Source: Capitulum mitella
Taxonomy: Eukaryota; Arthropoda; Thecostraca; Pollicipedomorpha; Pollicipedidae
Direction of reading: 5' to 3'
Length of the DNA stretch: 64,000 nucleotides
Assembly (NCBI GenBank): GCA_030062745.1
Contig: CP099852.1
Coordinates: 20,978,266 to 21,042,265, forward strand
The notes under the pieces were generated by a model. That model made no database searches. It saw only the letters and a program-made list of their open reading frames with translations, and was not told where the DNA came from. Positions 10,201 through 20,161 of this stretch are shown piece after piece; the stretch's first letter is position 1; each line of letters begins with the position of its first letter. A program made the translations under genes and the position numbers.

Positions 10201-11840
10201 CACGGCAGAGACGAAGACAGACAAGCTGACGGTCACTGGCACGATGAACGGCAACGAAATTCTCCAGCCATAAGAACTCACAGAACTTACAGTTCGTGGC
10301 ACGGAGCCAAACACGACATTTGTTTGACTTCCGAAACGGTGTCATGCTGGTGTTCCACACTGCCTCCGTTATCGTTTGACTCGTTTTTAGTGATAGACCG
10401 TCAGCACTTAAACACTTTTAAGTCTGCGGAGCAGCCCAGGCATCTGCAGAAGACAAGCCATCGCGAAAGTGTGCTCATCGACTCTTATCATGTAGGAGAG
10501 AATTTGTGGGCTAAAGACGCCCCCGGTGACTAGCTCTAATGGCCAAACTTCTGTTACTACTTCGTGCATACATGCAGCCTATACACAGGTTACGAAATTG
10601 ACGCCTGTAGGTCTGTGCAGGTTTTTAATGTGTAGTCTGGGAACGTCAAGGATATTCGGATGTATAAACATTCCGGTGTGGCATTTCTCAAAGCTTCTGT
10701 CATGCCAGGCCAGCGTCTGTCAAAAACATGTCATAACTGTCATGAGCCATGGTTGACTGGAAGACAGACGCACTCCCGTCAGGGATCTATACGGTTAAGT
10801 CTCCTACTCGCGAACAGCCGCTGTTTGCGACCACTCATTATATTAAATGTCGAGAGAAACCCCGTAACATATTCTGAACATCGTTGCATCTGAAGCGCCG
10901 TCAAATCAAAGCCCATTTCCGGTCGCGACAGCAACAGGACGTAACACTCGGCAGCGGCAGGTGGCAGGCTTCAGCAGCCGGCAGCGGGAAGCAATGTTCC
11001 GCGCCTTCGGCGTTCTAAAAGCTTTTCCCGATAGCCTGATACCTACACTCAACCCAGAGCATCCATTTCAGCTCTGGCGTTCCCGTTGAACGGATCTTGG
11101 CGAGAGTGCAAAACCTTGTCAAGAACGAAATGGTCGCGGAACCTTCGCAACTTTAATCGTCGTTGTCAACGCAAATAGACGCTTCGACCCCAAGCTACCT
11201 GGATGGTGCTGTACGTCCTACAACTGGTCCCACGAAGTGACAAGCTTGGGTCTTATGCGATGTGGCCACTTCATGGCGTCGCCCGCCTGGATATGTACAG
11301 TCATCCATAAAGATGTGTTTATCATACGGAAAACACTGAGGTTCCGTTCACCAGCGACTTCTTCACGAACATTCTTGTCACTGCGTCGAGAATTCGGAAC
11401 CAGCAGCCGAGGTTGCGCTGAAGCTGTGCCGGTACGGAACATCGGGTACAGCAAAATGCGACTGCGCACCACGTGGGCACATTTATCCAGGGCGAACAGC
11501 GCATGATCATGCATCCAAGCTCGCAGATGTTGCAAAGACCAACAATCGTTGTGGCGTATCCATGTGGTCGGCTGCCCGAAACAACACTGGACTTCCGCCG
11601 TCTAAGCGGACTCGAGATGAAACTGGTCTGCTGGTTGGGACCTGCCCGCATAGTGTTACGCTTGGAGAGGTGAATATGAATTGTTGAGAACTTTATGCGT
11701 ACAGTTATTTTCTCCACACATACCGTTCAAAAAAAACGCCCAATACTTCGCCAGTGATATCGTGTGCCAGTACATACTACATGTCCATGTGTGCCGGAAG
11801 TACGGCGAATGATGTTACCTGTATGGATTTGGGTTGTGTG
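10201..11840. other. Unassigned stretch between two transposase remnants
   Basis: Open frames of 70-137 codons occur on both strands (for example 10120-10533 plus and 11322-11717 minus), but none shows a motif I recognise. The left part may be the decayed C-terminus of the piggyBac gene. The part after 11200 may be the N-terminus of the Harbinger gene. Neither is demonstrated. Confidence 0.3.
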
Positions 11841-11844
11841 CCAG

Positions 11845-12141
11845 CATGACCTCGAGTTCATTGACGTCTTTAAAGTATGGCGAGGCTCTGTGCATGATGC
11901 AAGAATGTTTCGGAACTAGCCATTGTATGATAACTTGGCAGTAATGGAACACCAGGTAACACCATTCAAGGACAATGGAAACCTGACAGCCATCCAGAAG
12001 TGACTCAACTACAAATTAAGCAATGAGCGCTGCATGAATGCGCGAGTATTTGCTCTTCTCAAAGGCTGCTTTCGCCGGCTAAAGTTCATCAAAATGTGGT
12101 TCAGGGCAGCATGTGTGTTGCACAACGTCTGCCTCGGGTAA
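11845..12141 (+). pseudogene. PIF/Harbinger (HARBI1-like) transposase C-terminal remnant
   Basis: Translation gives HDLEFIDVFKVWRGSVHDAR, the hallmark PGS-HDAR-F segment of DDE_Tnp_4 transposases. VTPFKDNGNLTAIQ follows, then RVFALLKGCFRRLKFIKMW and the C-terminal CVLHNVCLG. An in-frame TAG lies at 11918-11920, and a gap of about 20 codons removes the expected strand with the next catalytic Asp. It is a relic of the nuclease subunit; no Myb-like partner gene was found beside it. Confidence 0.7.
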
Positions 12142-12490
12142 AATGCTCATTGGGATGACCTGCACAACAATGAAGGTGAGTCATGACCCATAACAGGTGG
12201 CGGGGATCAACTCCAGGTCATGTGGACGACTGCGCTAATGCGAGGACGTTTCATGATGTGGTGAACTCGGGGACCGCGCGTTTGTTTTTTGTTACTTTTT
12301 TGTTATTTTTTTTATTTTTTGGTAGTGCGATTACGCTCATATTATCCTCATATTCGAAACGCAGGAGCCTGGGCGTAATATGTTAGAAGAGTGTGTTATA
12401 CTGGGGGGAGGAGGATGCGGGCATTGACAGATCAGAGATTCATGGAGTTTCAGGTTTATGGATGTTAATGGAGGTTCAGGGGGTGGGGAA
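12142..12490. other. Low-complexity spacer upstream of the recombinase-like gene
   Basis: A T-rich run at 12283-12322 precedes an AG and could be a polypyrimidine tract of an acceptor for an upstream exon. No exon could be tied to the downstream frame, so the true 5' end of the gene is unresolved. Confidence 0.3.
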
Positions 12491-12500
12491 AACTGCACAG

Positions 12501-12617
12501 TGTCATGTATGAAATCCGGTGCAACTTCCAGCACCACGTGCGGCGCGTGCACCCGGAGCAGGGGCGGCAAGTGCGGCAGGAGCTGTTTGCGCGCACCTTG
12601 ATAAGTGAAAGCGACAG
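12501..12617 (+). CDS. Exon 1 candidate: zinc-finger-like segment
   Basis: The frame gives MYEIRCNFQHHVRRVHP followed by helix-forming residues and ends at a GTGAGC donor. The F-x2-H-V-R-R-V-H spacing resembles the end of a C2H2 or BED-like finger; the upstream cysteines would be in an earlier exon not found. The exon ends in phase 2, whereas exon 2 starts in phase 0, so either a small exon is missing or one boundary is wrong. Confidence 0.4.
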
Positions 12618-15600
12618 GTGAGCGCGTCGCTGAAATGATCCACCCGATCCGGAAACCTTCACCGCCGACCCAGCGCGCCCGAAAAAATTATCCTCGTGCT
12701 GCATTTGAAATCCAGCGAGTTGTGCATGCGTGCCGGTGTCCAGAAGACCATTGAGTTCCAAATTTCCGAGCATAGCTGTAATCTGAATGTCTGAAACGTC
12801 GCGGGTGGCTGCTGCACCGTGAAGCTACTCGTGCCTCGTCTGCAGATTCCCATGCAGGTATACCCTATGTGGACGTCCGCGCCGTCGGCTGTCAGGTGGC
12901 CGCGCGGAAGCTGTTGACTGCGAATTGTGACGCGCCAACCTTCACGTGCGCCGCAGTGCCTGCGAGCCATGACGGAGGCGGCGGCCAGGCAACTCTCAGC
13001 TCCTGTGCACGAGAAGACCATCGATCGCATCAACGTGAGTGAGCGCCGATTGGCTGCTGCCGTCTTGGCTCCTCCTGTTGTCTACGAATTGCCAGCGGTT
13101 TTGCATCGCATTTGTTACGGCCATGGGGTCCACACCAGACGACAGACAATAACGGCGCGCGTCAGTGATCGGCGCCGCGACACGCCTGAATGCCTGAGCT
13201 CGACGCGCTGACACGCACGTGCCGTAGTGCGCCTTGTGCCTTGCCTCGTGCAGCTGCTCCGTGAGCTATCTGGTGGTCCGCGAGAAGGCGGCAGCTGACG
13301 ACCGGCGCGTGTTCGCAGGAAGCGATTCGGGTGCGGCGCCGTGCACAGGAGCTGGAGGAAGAGGAGGCGCACCTGCCCGGCGAGCCGCTGCCGGAACGCG
13401 TGCTCGCGGCGTCTGTGCGGCTGGACGGCGCCGATAACGATCTCTTCCGGCACACGGGCACGGTGAGTCGCACGCGCACCTGACGGCGGTGGTAATGGTG
13501 TCGCCTTTCGCGACAAGCTTTTGGCACGGGTAACCGGCCGCGTGACGAAAAAGCGTCGTCGAGCCTGGGCACTCGAGCCAGCCCGCTTGCGTACAGACGG
13601 CCGGCAGTGTCCGCGGTCCCGCGAGACGAGTCGTCACGCTTTGCGCGAGCGGCACCTCGTGCTGAAAGGCGATTCTCTGTTTTCAGTACCGGGAGCAGCA
13701 GCTGGCCAACAGCCAGGCGCTGAGCCAGCTGCTGCGTCTGGCCGACGTCGGCGGCGGCGACGACGACTGGCGCCGTATGCAAGTGAGCACCGACGACTGG
13801 CGCCACATCGTCTGCGACCGGACGTCGACCGCAGCGGTGAGTCGACCGCCACGGCAGCGGGCAAATGCAGTTGCGTTCAGTTTTTCTCACGGCACGATAA
13901 TCCCCGTTTGAACAGGGGCGGTGTCCGCGTCACGCCGAGTTTTTGCGTGCGCATTCTGTGCGCGGCGTGACTGTATTGCGCGCCGCACCGCGGCCGCGGG
14001 CCGGCCGTTTTCCGAGACGTCGCTGTTCTGCCGACAGGTGTTTGGCGCGATTGCCGCAATGCTCAGGGCCCAGCCCTTCAACGGCCTGCGGCTGATCAAG
14101 GCCCTGCAGCATTTCTGCAGTCGCGTCGCCCAGTCGGCGTGGGCGCTGCGGTCGGCGGCCGTGACGCGCCAGTTCGCGCAGGTGGCGGAGGGCCTGGTCG
14201 GTCTCAGGAGAAAGCACAAATCCGGTTAGTGACGAGCGAACGTCGAGCTCCGACGAGCGATCGGAATAGTCCGGTCTCCGTCGAGGTGTTGCGTCGGCCA
14301 TTCTGCGTTGGCCGTGGCCATTGGAAACGCCGCGCGCAGAGGGTGCGGATTCCGCCCCCCCCCTGCCGGGAATAGGGTTAAATTTGTCTTCACCGCTGGC
14401 ATCCGAAAACTGGGCTTAGAAAACGCAGCCATTTCCTCGGATAAAGGCCCTCTGATAAATGCCAGTCGTTTTCAGATGACACTGACAATAGTTTCACTTC
14501 TGCCTCTGATCATACATCGAATGACATGACACGTAGCAAAGCAGGCCTGGTACAGACGGACGGGTACTTGTCGTGCAGCTTGCATGATTACTGCCATGAA
14601 CAGTGGTTCAGAAATGCACCATGAGACCTGTCCTGCGGGCGTTGTTACTTTTACTTGCATACGGTGCTCACTACGTGCGTTTAACGTGTCGTGACGTCAG
14701 AGATTCCTTGAAGGCTGTGGTTTCTTTCGCCCGAAATATTCCTTGTGTGTGTCGCGTGGGTCCATGTGATAACAACTCGGTGTCTGCGACTGATAGCTCG
14801 ACCTCGTCTGACCTCGCTTAGTAGGATATGATGCTGCTTTAATCCGCAATGTCTGGCGTGCATACGATCCGGAACAACGCGGGGATTCATCTGCCGCGTA
14901 TTTGATGTTGCCAGCTTTTTTCGCTCAGGAGCTAATGCATTTTGCCGTTCTGAAGCCGAACTGAAACAACACGGCGCTTTCGCAGAGATCGACCAGGCCA
15001 TGGCGCGCCGGCAGGACGCCAAGCGCGACCCGCGCCTCCAGCTCGGCCTGGAAGAGCGGGTCGCCATTGAGGACGTCTGCCGGCGCTTCTTCCAGCGGCA
15101 CAGCTGGCCGGAGCCGCCCACCGCGCCGTCCAGAGACCTGGCCGTCAGGTTCAGGGAGTAAGTGTGACGATGTCGACTGTGCGCGCCATCCGGCCGCCGG
15201 TGGGCGCACATTCGTTACCCGTTTTGTGGTATCGCCGGCTTGCGCTGCGCGGATCGCCGGTGCGTTCGACGCGGACAGCTGGCGCGGCGGCAAACGGTGA
15301 TCAATAGAGCGGCCATTGCGCCGCGCTCGTCGACCGATCGCCGACCAATGGCCGCCCGCCATGGACCGCGGCGCTCTCCGTGTGTGTGTGTTTAATGCTG
15401 CTCGGTGTGCGTGCTTCAGGATGCTTTACATCGCCATCTCCAACCTGAGCGGCCTGCGGACGGGCGCGGTGGCCGGCACAACCCTTACGGAAATGGCCGC
15501 AGGGCAGGTACGTGTCTCGACGCGCGGTCCGTGTGCTTTGTCGCAGGCGCGCGCCGCAAACGGATGCAGGGCTCTCGCGTGTCGACGGCGGCGGCATCAC

Positions 15601-18266
15601 GCAGCGTAATAACCGTCTTTCCCTTGGCAGATGCGCGAGGTGGACGGCGAGGTGAGCTGGTCGTGGTACACCACGGCCAGCAAGACGCTGGGCAGCCGCG
15701 GCAGAGTGCTCGTCGTGGTGACCGAGTGGGTCTGGAGGGCGCTCCAGTACTTCGTGGGCGTGCTCCGACCCCTCCTGCTGAGCCAGACGGAGCGCTCAGG
15801 TGAGAGTTCGCCAAACGGCAACGGGCGGCGTCGTGTAATCAGTGTGCTGTTCTTCACTTGAAAGCCGTCCCGCGCGAGTCACTCGAAAGCCGGCCGTCGC
15901 GGGCCTCAGTTCCTGCGCGAACGGTCGCACGCCCAACGGCTGCCGGACCCGGCGGCGGCGGCAGGGGCCGGCGACGGTGGCAACATGAGGCTGGCATTGG
16001 GCAAGCCGACGCGCCGCGGCAGCGGGGCCGAGAGACGGTGTACCCTGAGCTGCGTGTGACCCGCCGTCGCCCTCGCTCCGTGCTGCAGCCGCAACGCAGG
16101 CCGTGCTGCCCGGCGTCCGGACCTCGACGTTCGCCCTCGACGCCACCCTGCAGGCTGCCGCCGCCCAGCTGGGGCTGGGGCCGGCGCCCCGGCTCGTCGG
16201 CCGCTTCATAGCGAGCCGTAACAGGGCTTTCCAGAACATCATGGTGAGTGGACAGGCATGAATGTAACAGCCGCGTTTTATGCACCAGATGTGCGTGGTA
16301 CGTCCTCTGTCTGTGCGTTTGCGTGTTTGCAACACGTCTTTCTACGATACCGTTGATTGGCAGAAAAAAACGTGCATTGCGCTGCGCACTTTCTTGCGCG
16401 TTCAGTGATCCACGGCAGTTTTCGGAAATGCGTTCCGCTTGTGCGCGTGCGTGCGCGGTTGTGTGCCAGTGTTCGGATGTCGTTGAGCTGGCGTCGCAAA
16501 AGCCGCATTCGCAGTTTTTCCGTACGCATGGTTCGTCCTGACTGACACTCCAGAGCCGACTGCCGTGGCCGTGACACGCCTCAGGAATGAACGGTGGGCT
16601 TCGCTGTTGACAGGATCGCCAACTCCGTGCCGCCGGCCGTCTGCCGGGCTTCAGCGCCGCCACGGCCGCTGAGGCCCGTGCGCACTCCACAGAGACGGCC
16701 GAGCGGCACTACAGCGCCCACGGCCACCGGGAGCGCGTGCATGGGTACGCCTCCGCCTTCCGGCGCGTGGTCCTGCAGGTGAGCTCGGTGGTGTCTGCTG
16801 CCCGTTGTCACCAGTGGTCAAACTGTCAACGGGCAAAAGGACGAAACGCCGGCTACTAATCCGGGTCGTAATGGATCCATGGTTTTGTCAGCGGCAATGT
16901 CGTGCGCATTATGGCGGCAGCAGTGCTCTCCGTGACCAATGTCCTTTGCGTGCGGGCCGGTGTCTGACGTGTACCGTATCGCCTCACTGCCAACGGTCGG
17001 TCTCGGACTTTGCCCGCAGGAGGCTGCTGCTGTCGCAGAAGCCCCGCAGGAGACGTAGCCCGGCCCGTCCAGTGCCCCGGACCCCGTGTGGCTCGGCGGG
17101 AGTCCGGGGTCCTTCTCGGACGGGTCGGCCAGCCCGGAAGAACTTCCTGGTGGCCGTGATCACGACTCGCCGCAGCCCGCCGGCCCTCCGCCGCAGCCCC
17201 TGGTGTGGCCCGCCGGCCCGCCGCAGCCCGCCGCGTGGCCCGTCGCCGCCACCGTGGCGGCCGCCCGCGGTTGGGCAGCGGCCGCGGGCCCGCCGCAGCC
17301 CGGTTGGTTGGTTGGTTATTGGGGCTTAGGGGCGCACCGACTGCAGGGTCATTCGCAGCCCGGCCCCTTCGGCGTCCCGCCCCTGCCCGCTCAAGCAGCG
17401 CCGATGCCGGTTGCCCCGGTAAGTCAAAAGAACAACAGTCGTGAAGAAATCTCATGAAAGCGCTGAGAAAACGTTCTACCATTGGCAGACACAACATAAT
17501 TTTCTTCAACCTCTCTTATGCGTGAGAAACAATGTATGAAGTGTTCATGTCATCATCTCTTGGTCGGTCTCCATTTGTGTGATGAACTACAACGTATACG
17601 AGAACCACACCTCAAGTCAAACGAAAAACAGACTATTGTCAGTGTCCCTGATGTTGACGTTAATGATTGTGTGTCGCCGGCAGCCACCAGCGGGAATCGT
17701 GCGATTCCCCACCGGTCCGGTGGTGGCGGTGGAGGAGGCGACCAGCATCAGGATCGTAAGTAGTGGTTGCAGGGAGCGGGGAGAATGCTCTGTACCGTGA
17801 GCCCTTTACCTACCCGTACCATATACCTACATACTGCATACCCATACTATACAGCGTACCATTAAGCGTTAATCACTGCCCGAGTCGAACCTTGCACCGG
17901 AGCGCGAGCGGTGATGTTGATGTCCGGCGTTTCGGCTTATGTTCCCAGATGGAGGCCCTGCAGTCTTATTATGAGGCTGCTCGGCTCGAGCAGGGGCTGG
18001 CGCCGGGTGACACTTACAGCAGCGGACAGCAGCAGCAGCCCGGCCAGCAGGCGGTCGTCGGTCGGCCCAGCGGGCGGCATTACGCCCGCTGGAGCCCGGC
18101 CGAGATGGCCGTCTTGCGCTGGCACGAGGAGGTCCAGCATCGCCTGGTGTCTCCGGACGGGCGGAGCTTCCGGAGCATGCGGGCTTTCCTCGTGCAGGCC
18201 GGGCTATACTTCAACTTCCGCCGGACGGAACGGCACTGGTACCGGCGGCGCCGGAGAGATAGGTAG
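12501..18266 (+). CDS. Multi-exon tyrosine-recombinase-like gene with zinc-finger-like start and Myb/SANT-like end
   Basis: Exons read: 12501-12617, 12957-13034, 13319-13462, 13687-13836, 14038-14224, 14986-15157, 15420-15507, 15631-15799, 16089-16243, 16614-16778, 17020 or 17059 to 17418, 17684-17755, 17949-18266. From exon 2 to exon 10 every junction is GT-AG and every phase matches, giving about 436 continuous codons. Features seen: NFQHHVRRVHP (end of a zinc-finger-like fold), acidic and helical middle exons, SNLSGLRTGAVAG (candidate box I Arg), TTASKTLGSRGR (candidate Lys hairpin), and HSTETAERHY (candidate His...Tyr box). Proline-rich and Myb/SANT-like segments follow. Animals carry Crypton-derived recombinase genes, and this fits such a gene by architecture; the assignment is by eye. 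Problems: exon 1 to 2 phases do not match, a TAG lies in exon 11, and the last exon ends in TAG where copy B has CAG. It could be a living, domesticated or recently lost gene. Confidence 0.55.
12957..13034 (+). CDS. Exon 2 of recombinase-like gene
   Basis: An acceptor CCGCAG precedes the 78-base exon, and a GTGAGT donor follows it. It encodes 26 residues including EAAARQLSAPVHEKTIDRIN. Phase 0 at both ends fits exon 3. Confidence 0.5.
13319..13462 (+). CDS. Exon 3 of recombinase-like gene
   Basis: The exon has 144 bases in phase 0, with acceptor TTCGCAG and donor GTGAGT. It encodes a charged helical segment starting EAIRVRRRAQELEEEEAHLP, probably coiled coil or a linker. Confidence 0.6.
13687..13836 (+). 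CDS. Exon 4 of recombinase-like gene
   Basis: The exon has 150 bases in phase 0, with acceptor TTTTCAG and donor GTGAGT. It encodes YREQQLANSQALSQLLRLAD and two acidic W-containing DDW motifs. Confidence 0.6.
14038..14224 (+). CDS. Exon 5 of recombinase-like gene
   Basis: The exon has 187 bases, enters in phase 0 and leaves in phase 1 at a GTTAGT donor. It encodes 62 residues predicted helical, including FNGLRLIKALQHFCSRVAQS, which could be part of the core-binding domain of a recombinase. Confidence 0.6.
14986..15157 (+). CDS. Exon 6 of recombinase-like gene
   Basis: The exon has 172 bases, enters in phase 1 and leaves in phase 2 at a GTAAGT donor. It encodes a basic helical segment, including LQLGLEERVAIEDVCRRFFQ, just before the catalytic exons. 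Confidence 0.6.
15420..15507 (+). CDS. Exon 7: candidate recombinase box I
   Basis: The exon has 88 bases, enters in phase 2 and leaves in phase 0. It encodes MLYIAISNLSGLRTGAVAG; the Arg at 15457-15459 sits where tyrosine recombinases have the box I Arg (G-x-R-x-x-E/G-strand). A homologous exon lies at about 33151-33237 in the third copy and keeps the Arg. Confidence 0.6.
15631..15799 (+). CDS. Exon 8: candidate Lys hairpin and helix
   Basis: The exon has 169 bases, enters in phase 0 and leaves in phase 1. It encodes WSWYTTASKTLGSRGRVLVV, resembling the beta-hairpin with the catalytic Lys (15682-15684) of tyrosine recombinases, followed by a helix ending VLRPLLL. A homologous exon lies at 33474-33581 with SAGKTLGSRGRVLIVV conserved. 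Confidence 0.6.
16089..16243 (+). CDS. Exon 9 of recombinase-like gene
   Basis: The exon has 155 bases, enters in phase 1 and leaves in phase 0 at a GTGAGT donor. It encodes TFALDATLQAAAAQLGLG and RFIASRNRAFQNIM. One of the Arg residues here may be the box II Arg, but the exact residue is uncertain. Confidence 0.55.
16614..16778 (+). CDS. Exon 10: candidate box II His and nucleophilic Tyr
   Basis: The exon has 165 bases in phase 0, with acceptor TTGACAG and donor GTGAGC. It encodes HSTETAERHYSAH. This fits the H-S-x-x-T-A-x-x-x-Y signature that ends tyrosine recombinase catalytic domains, with His at 16683-16685 and Tyr at 16710-16712. Confidence 0.6.
17020..17418 (+). CDS. Exon 11: proline-rich segment with an in-frame TAG or alternative acceptor
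   Basis: With the acceptor at 17019, the frame meets TAG at 17056-17058 after 12 codons. If the AG of that TAG is itself the acceptor (exon 17059-17418), the frame is open for 120 codons and phases fit both neighbours. The product is rich in Pro, Ala and Gly (GPPPQPLVWPAGPPQPAAWP). A 51-bp retrotransposon tail with a 9-bp duplication sits at 17304-17363 without breaking the frame. A truncated product ending at 17058 is the other possibility. Confidence 0.45.
17304..17354 (-). mobile_element. 51-bp 3'-end fragment of the retrotransposon, in frame in an exon
   Basis: The sequence is the tail and 3' UTR end of the family at 50734-57216 (same GGTTGGTTGGTTATTGGGGC start). The 9-bp target duplication GCAGCCCGG lies at 17295-17303 and 17355-17363. 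The other copies of this exon (near 23830 and 32185) lack the insertion. Insert plus duplication is 60 bp, so the reading frame is preserved and 20 codons are added. Confidence 0.9.
17684..17755 (+). CDS. Exon 12, 24 codons
   Basis: Acceptor GTCGCCGGCAG and donor GTAAGT flank 72 bases in phase 0, encoding PPAGIVRFPTGPVVAVEE and a short tail. In copies B (24078) and C (32435) the donor GTAAGT is changed to a CAAGC-containing sequence, so only copy A keeps a working splice site. Confidence 0.5.
17949..18266 (+). CDS. Exon 13: Myb/SANT-like domain exon
   Basis: After acceptor TTCCCAG the frame encodes 105 residues and stops at TAG 18264-18266. After a Gln/Ser-rich start come three putative helices: SPAEMAVLRWHEEVQHRL, RSFRSMRAFLVQAGL and RTERHWYRRRRRDR. 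The tryptophan spacing and basic third helix suggest a Myb/SANT-like DNA-binding fold; this is by eye. Copy B has CAG instead of the TAG, directly before GTAAGG, so the ancestral exon probably continued into the next one. Confidence 0.5.
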   Translation: MEALQSYYEAARLEQGLAPGDTYSSGQQQQPGQQAVVGRPSGRHYARWSPAEMAVLRWHEEVQHRLVSPDGRSFRSMRAFLVQAGLYFNFRRTERHWYRRRRRDR

Positions 18267-18555
18267 GTAAGGAACAGAAACATTGTGGCTGTGAATGTGT
18301 GTTGTTCTACAATTGAGCCCACGCAAATATTGGCCGCTTCCTTCCCAGAACAACAAAGCACTAGAATCCGTTAAAATGTTCATTGGAACCCAGTAAGCGC
18401 ATGACCTGTAGATGGTACATGACCGTGCCCCTTAAGAAAACATGACGAGATGAAGACGAGACAGTCTGACGGGAGATTCCTTGGAAGTGCATTTTCACCA
18501 TCAGACCTAACATTTCGCACTTTTACCCAGCCAGGGTCGTCAGCAGCCGACGGTT

Positions 18556-18660
18556 GGCTTCCGTCCGGCCCCTGCCGTCCGGCCCCTGCCGTCCGGCCCC
18601 TGCTATCCGTCTGCTGTCCGGCCCCTGCCGTCCTGCCCCTGCCGTCGGGCTGACGGCGTG
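18556..18660. repeat. 14-bp minisatellite (unit A)
   Basis: CCGTCCGGCCCCTG and close variants recur about six times in tandem. The equivalent array in unit B is at 24884-24965 with a different number and order of variants. Confidence 0.8.
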
Positions 18661-19220
18661 CGGCCCGGCTCATCCCCAATTTCGTCTGCTTGGTCCGCTT
18701 CGGCGTGCTTTACTTCGGCGTAAAATTATGAAAAACTCAGCTTGCCAAAAACTATAATAATGCCTTCAGAAGCCGCTACTCTGTAATACGCAGGTGAGTT
18801 GGCTGCTTGTTTGCGTCTCTGATTGGTCATGCACTATGTGGTGTGGAGCTGTTCATGTAAAGATCTTTTTTTGTCTTTGTGTTATCGATCTTTGTTTTAT
18901 CTATCTTTTAATCGCAAGGCAACTTAGCTTGATCATATTCTTGTTGTGGGTTGTTTTGAATGTAATTAAGGGATGGGAGCTTTTTAAAACCTCTTTCCAG
19001 TTACCACTTGACCTGGACCTGTCGGTTGCCTTTTTCTGTATATCACCACAGTATAAGAGGACATCGCCTTCAAGTCATCAACTCCGTGTCGAGGAACATG
19101 GCTACTACCTGAACCCTAAATGCATAAAACCACCTGACCATTTTGAACGTGATGAATGTAGGGATTCTTGTTCTTTGTAAAATGTCCATTAGCTAAATAA
19201 TGATGCTCTGTCTTTTGCAG
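18661..19220. other. Non-coding stretch (intron-like) of unit A
   Basis: The stretch is AT-rich with no coding frame that I trust. It ends in a good acceptor, TCTTTTGCAG, at 19211-19220. Confidence 0.4.
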
Positions 19221-19291
19221 AACTTTCTGCAGGCTTTTCCCCAAGAAACAGCGAGCGAGCCGGGATATCAGTGCCGCGGTTTGGAATATTG
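19221..19291 (+). CDS. Exon 14 candidate (unit A), donor lost
   Basis: In the frame continuing from the copy B form of exon 13, it encodes NFLQAFPQETASEPGYQCRG. The 5' splice site reads CTAAGT, whereas unit B (25529-25599) has GTAAGT. The exon is therefore probably dead in unit A. Confidence 0.35.
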
Positions 19292-19709
19292 CTAAGTTTC
19301 CAATGGTCGAATTACTGAATTCGAAATGATCTTAATTAGCAATCGTGCTTTATGCATGGTGATTGGAATAATCAACCTTTCTTATGTTACATTCAAAAGA
19401 TGTAAAAAACGCATTTCCTGTGAACTGCGTGTGGTTCACGGGGCCCGAAAAACCAGCACAACCTCAGCGGAAATGTTCGCCGGCTGGTGCGTAATCTTGC
19501 TGAAATCATTGTACTAATGAAATCAAAAGTCAAATGATGTGTATGTAGTAACTATCTTGCTATCGGTTCAACAATGAAAGTCAAATATCAAATGTAAGAT
19601 GTCTTCATCATCGCCAGTTCAATGCGGCAGTTTTCGAAATGATTCTAAAGTGGATCAGATATCATCTTAACGTCATAATCCCTTTCGCAAACAATTACTT
19701 TTTCTTTAG

Positions 19710-19733
19710 CGGTCCAATAGTACCAAAATCCAA
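19710..19733 (+). CDS. Small exon 15 candidate (unit A)
   Basis: CTTTTTCTTTAG at the left and GTAAGC at the right flank 24 bases. In phase 2 this gives Cys followed by GPIVPKS in unit A. In unit B (26018-26041) the first base is A, making TGA with the upstream TG unless the next AG is used. Confidence 0.25.
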
Positions 19734-20161
19734 GTAAGCGCCCGAGAGCGCTGCGGCGCATGGCCGCCCAGCCGGTGGCCATCCGTTGCGCAAAATTCCA
19801 TGAAATTCTAATGAGCGGATTCAAAGTTCGATACGATGTGGCACGAACGAGAAGAAGACTCGGGCTTTACCAAAGCGAGGAAAGCAACGGAGACTCGTCT
19901 TTTCGGCTCTCTGAAATGCATTCCTGACTCACTTAGTTCAGGAAGAATGCATTGTCAAACTAATGCATTGCATTAAGTTTGACATGCTTTCTTCTTGGAC
20001 AGCAAACGGTAATATCGAAGCTCCTATGTTAATATGTTTTTTTCCGTTTCAGAAAAGTTCTCGGGGCCACCAGCACGCCGGGCTGATCGTTCTGCCATCG
20101 TTTCGCTCCGCTTCAGTTTCCGTGTGCGATGACCACTGCGCGCTTCACTTCATCACTTCAG

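Noticed and set aside
13162..13890. Minus-strand frames of 130-240 codons over the recombinase exons
   Set aside because: They are shadows of the spliced plus-strand gene, whose exons have matching phases and splice sites.
15854..16690. 278-codon minus-strand open frame
   Set aside because: Lies antisense to exons 9 and 10 and the intron between them; arginine-rich shadow composition, no motif.
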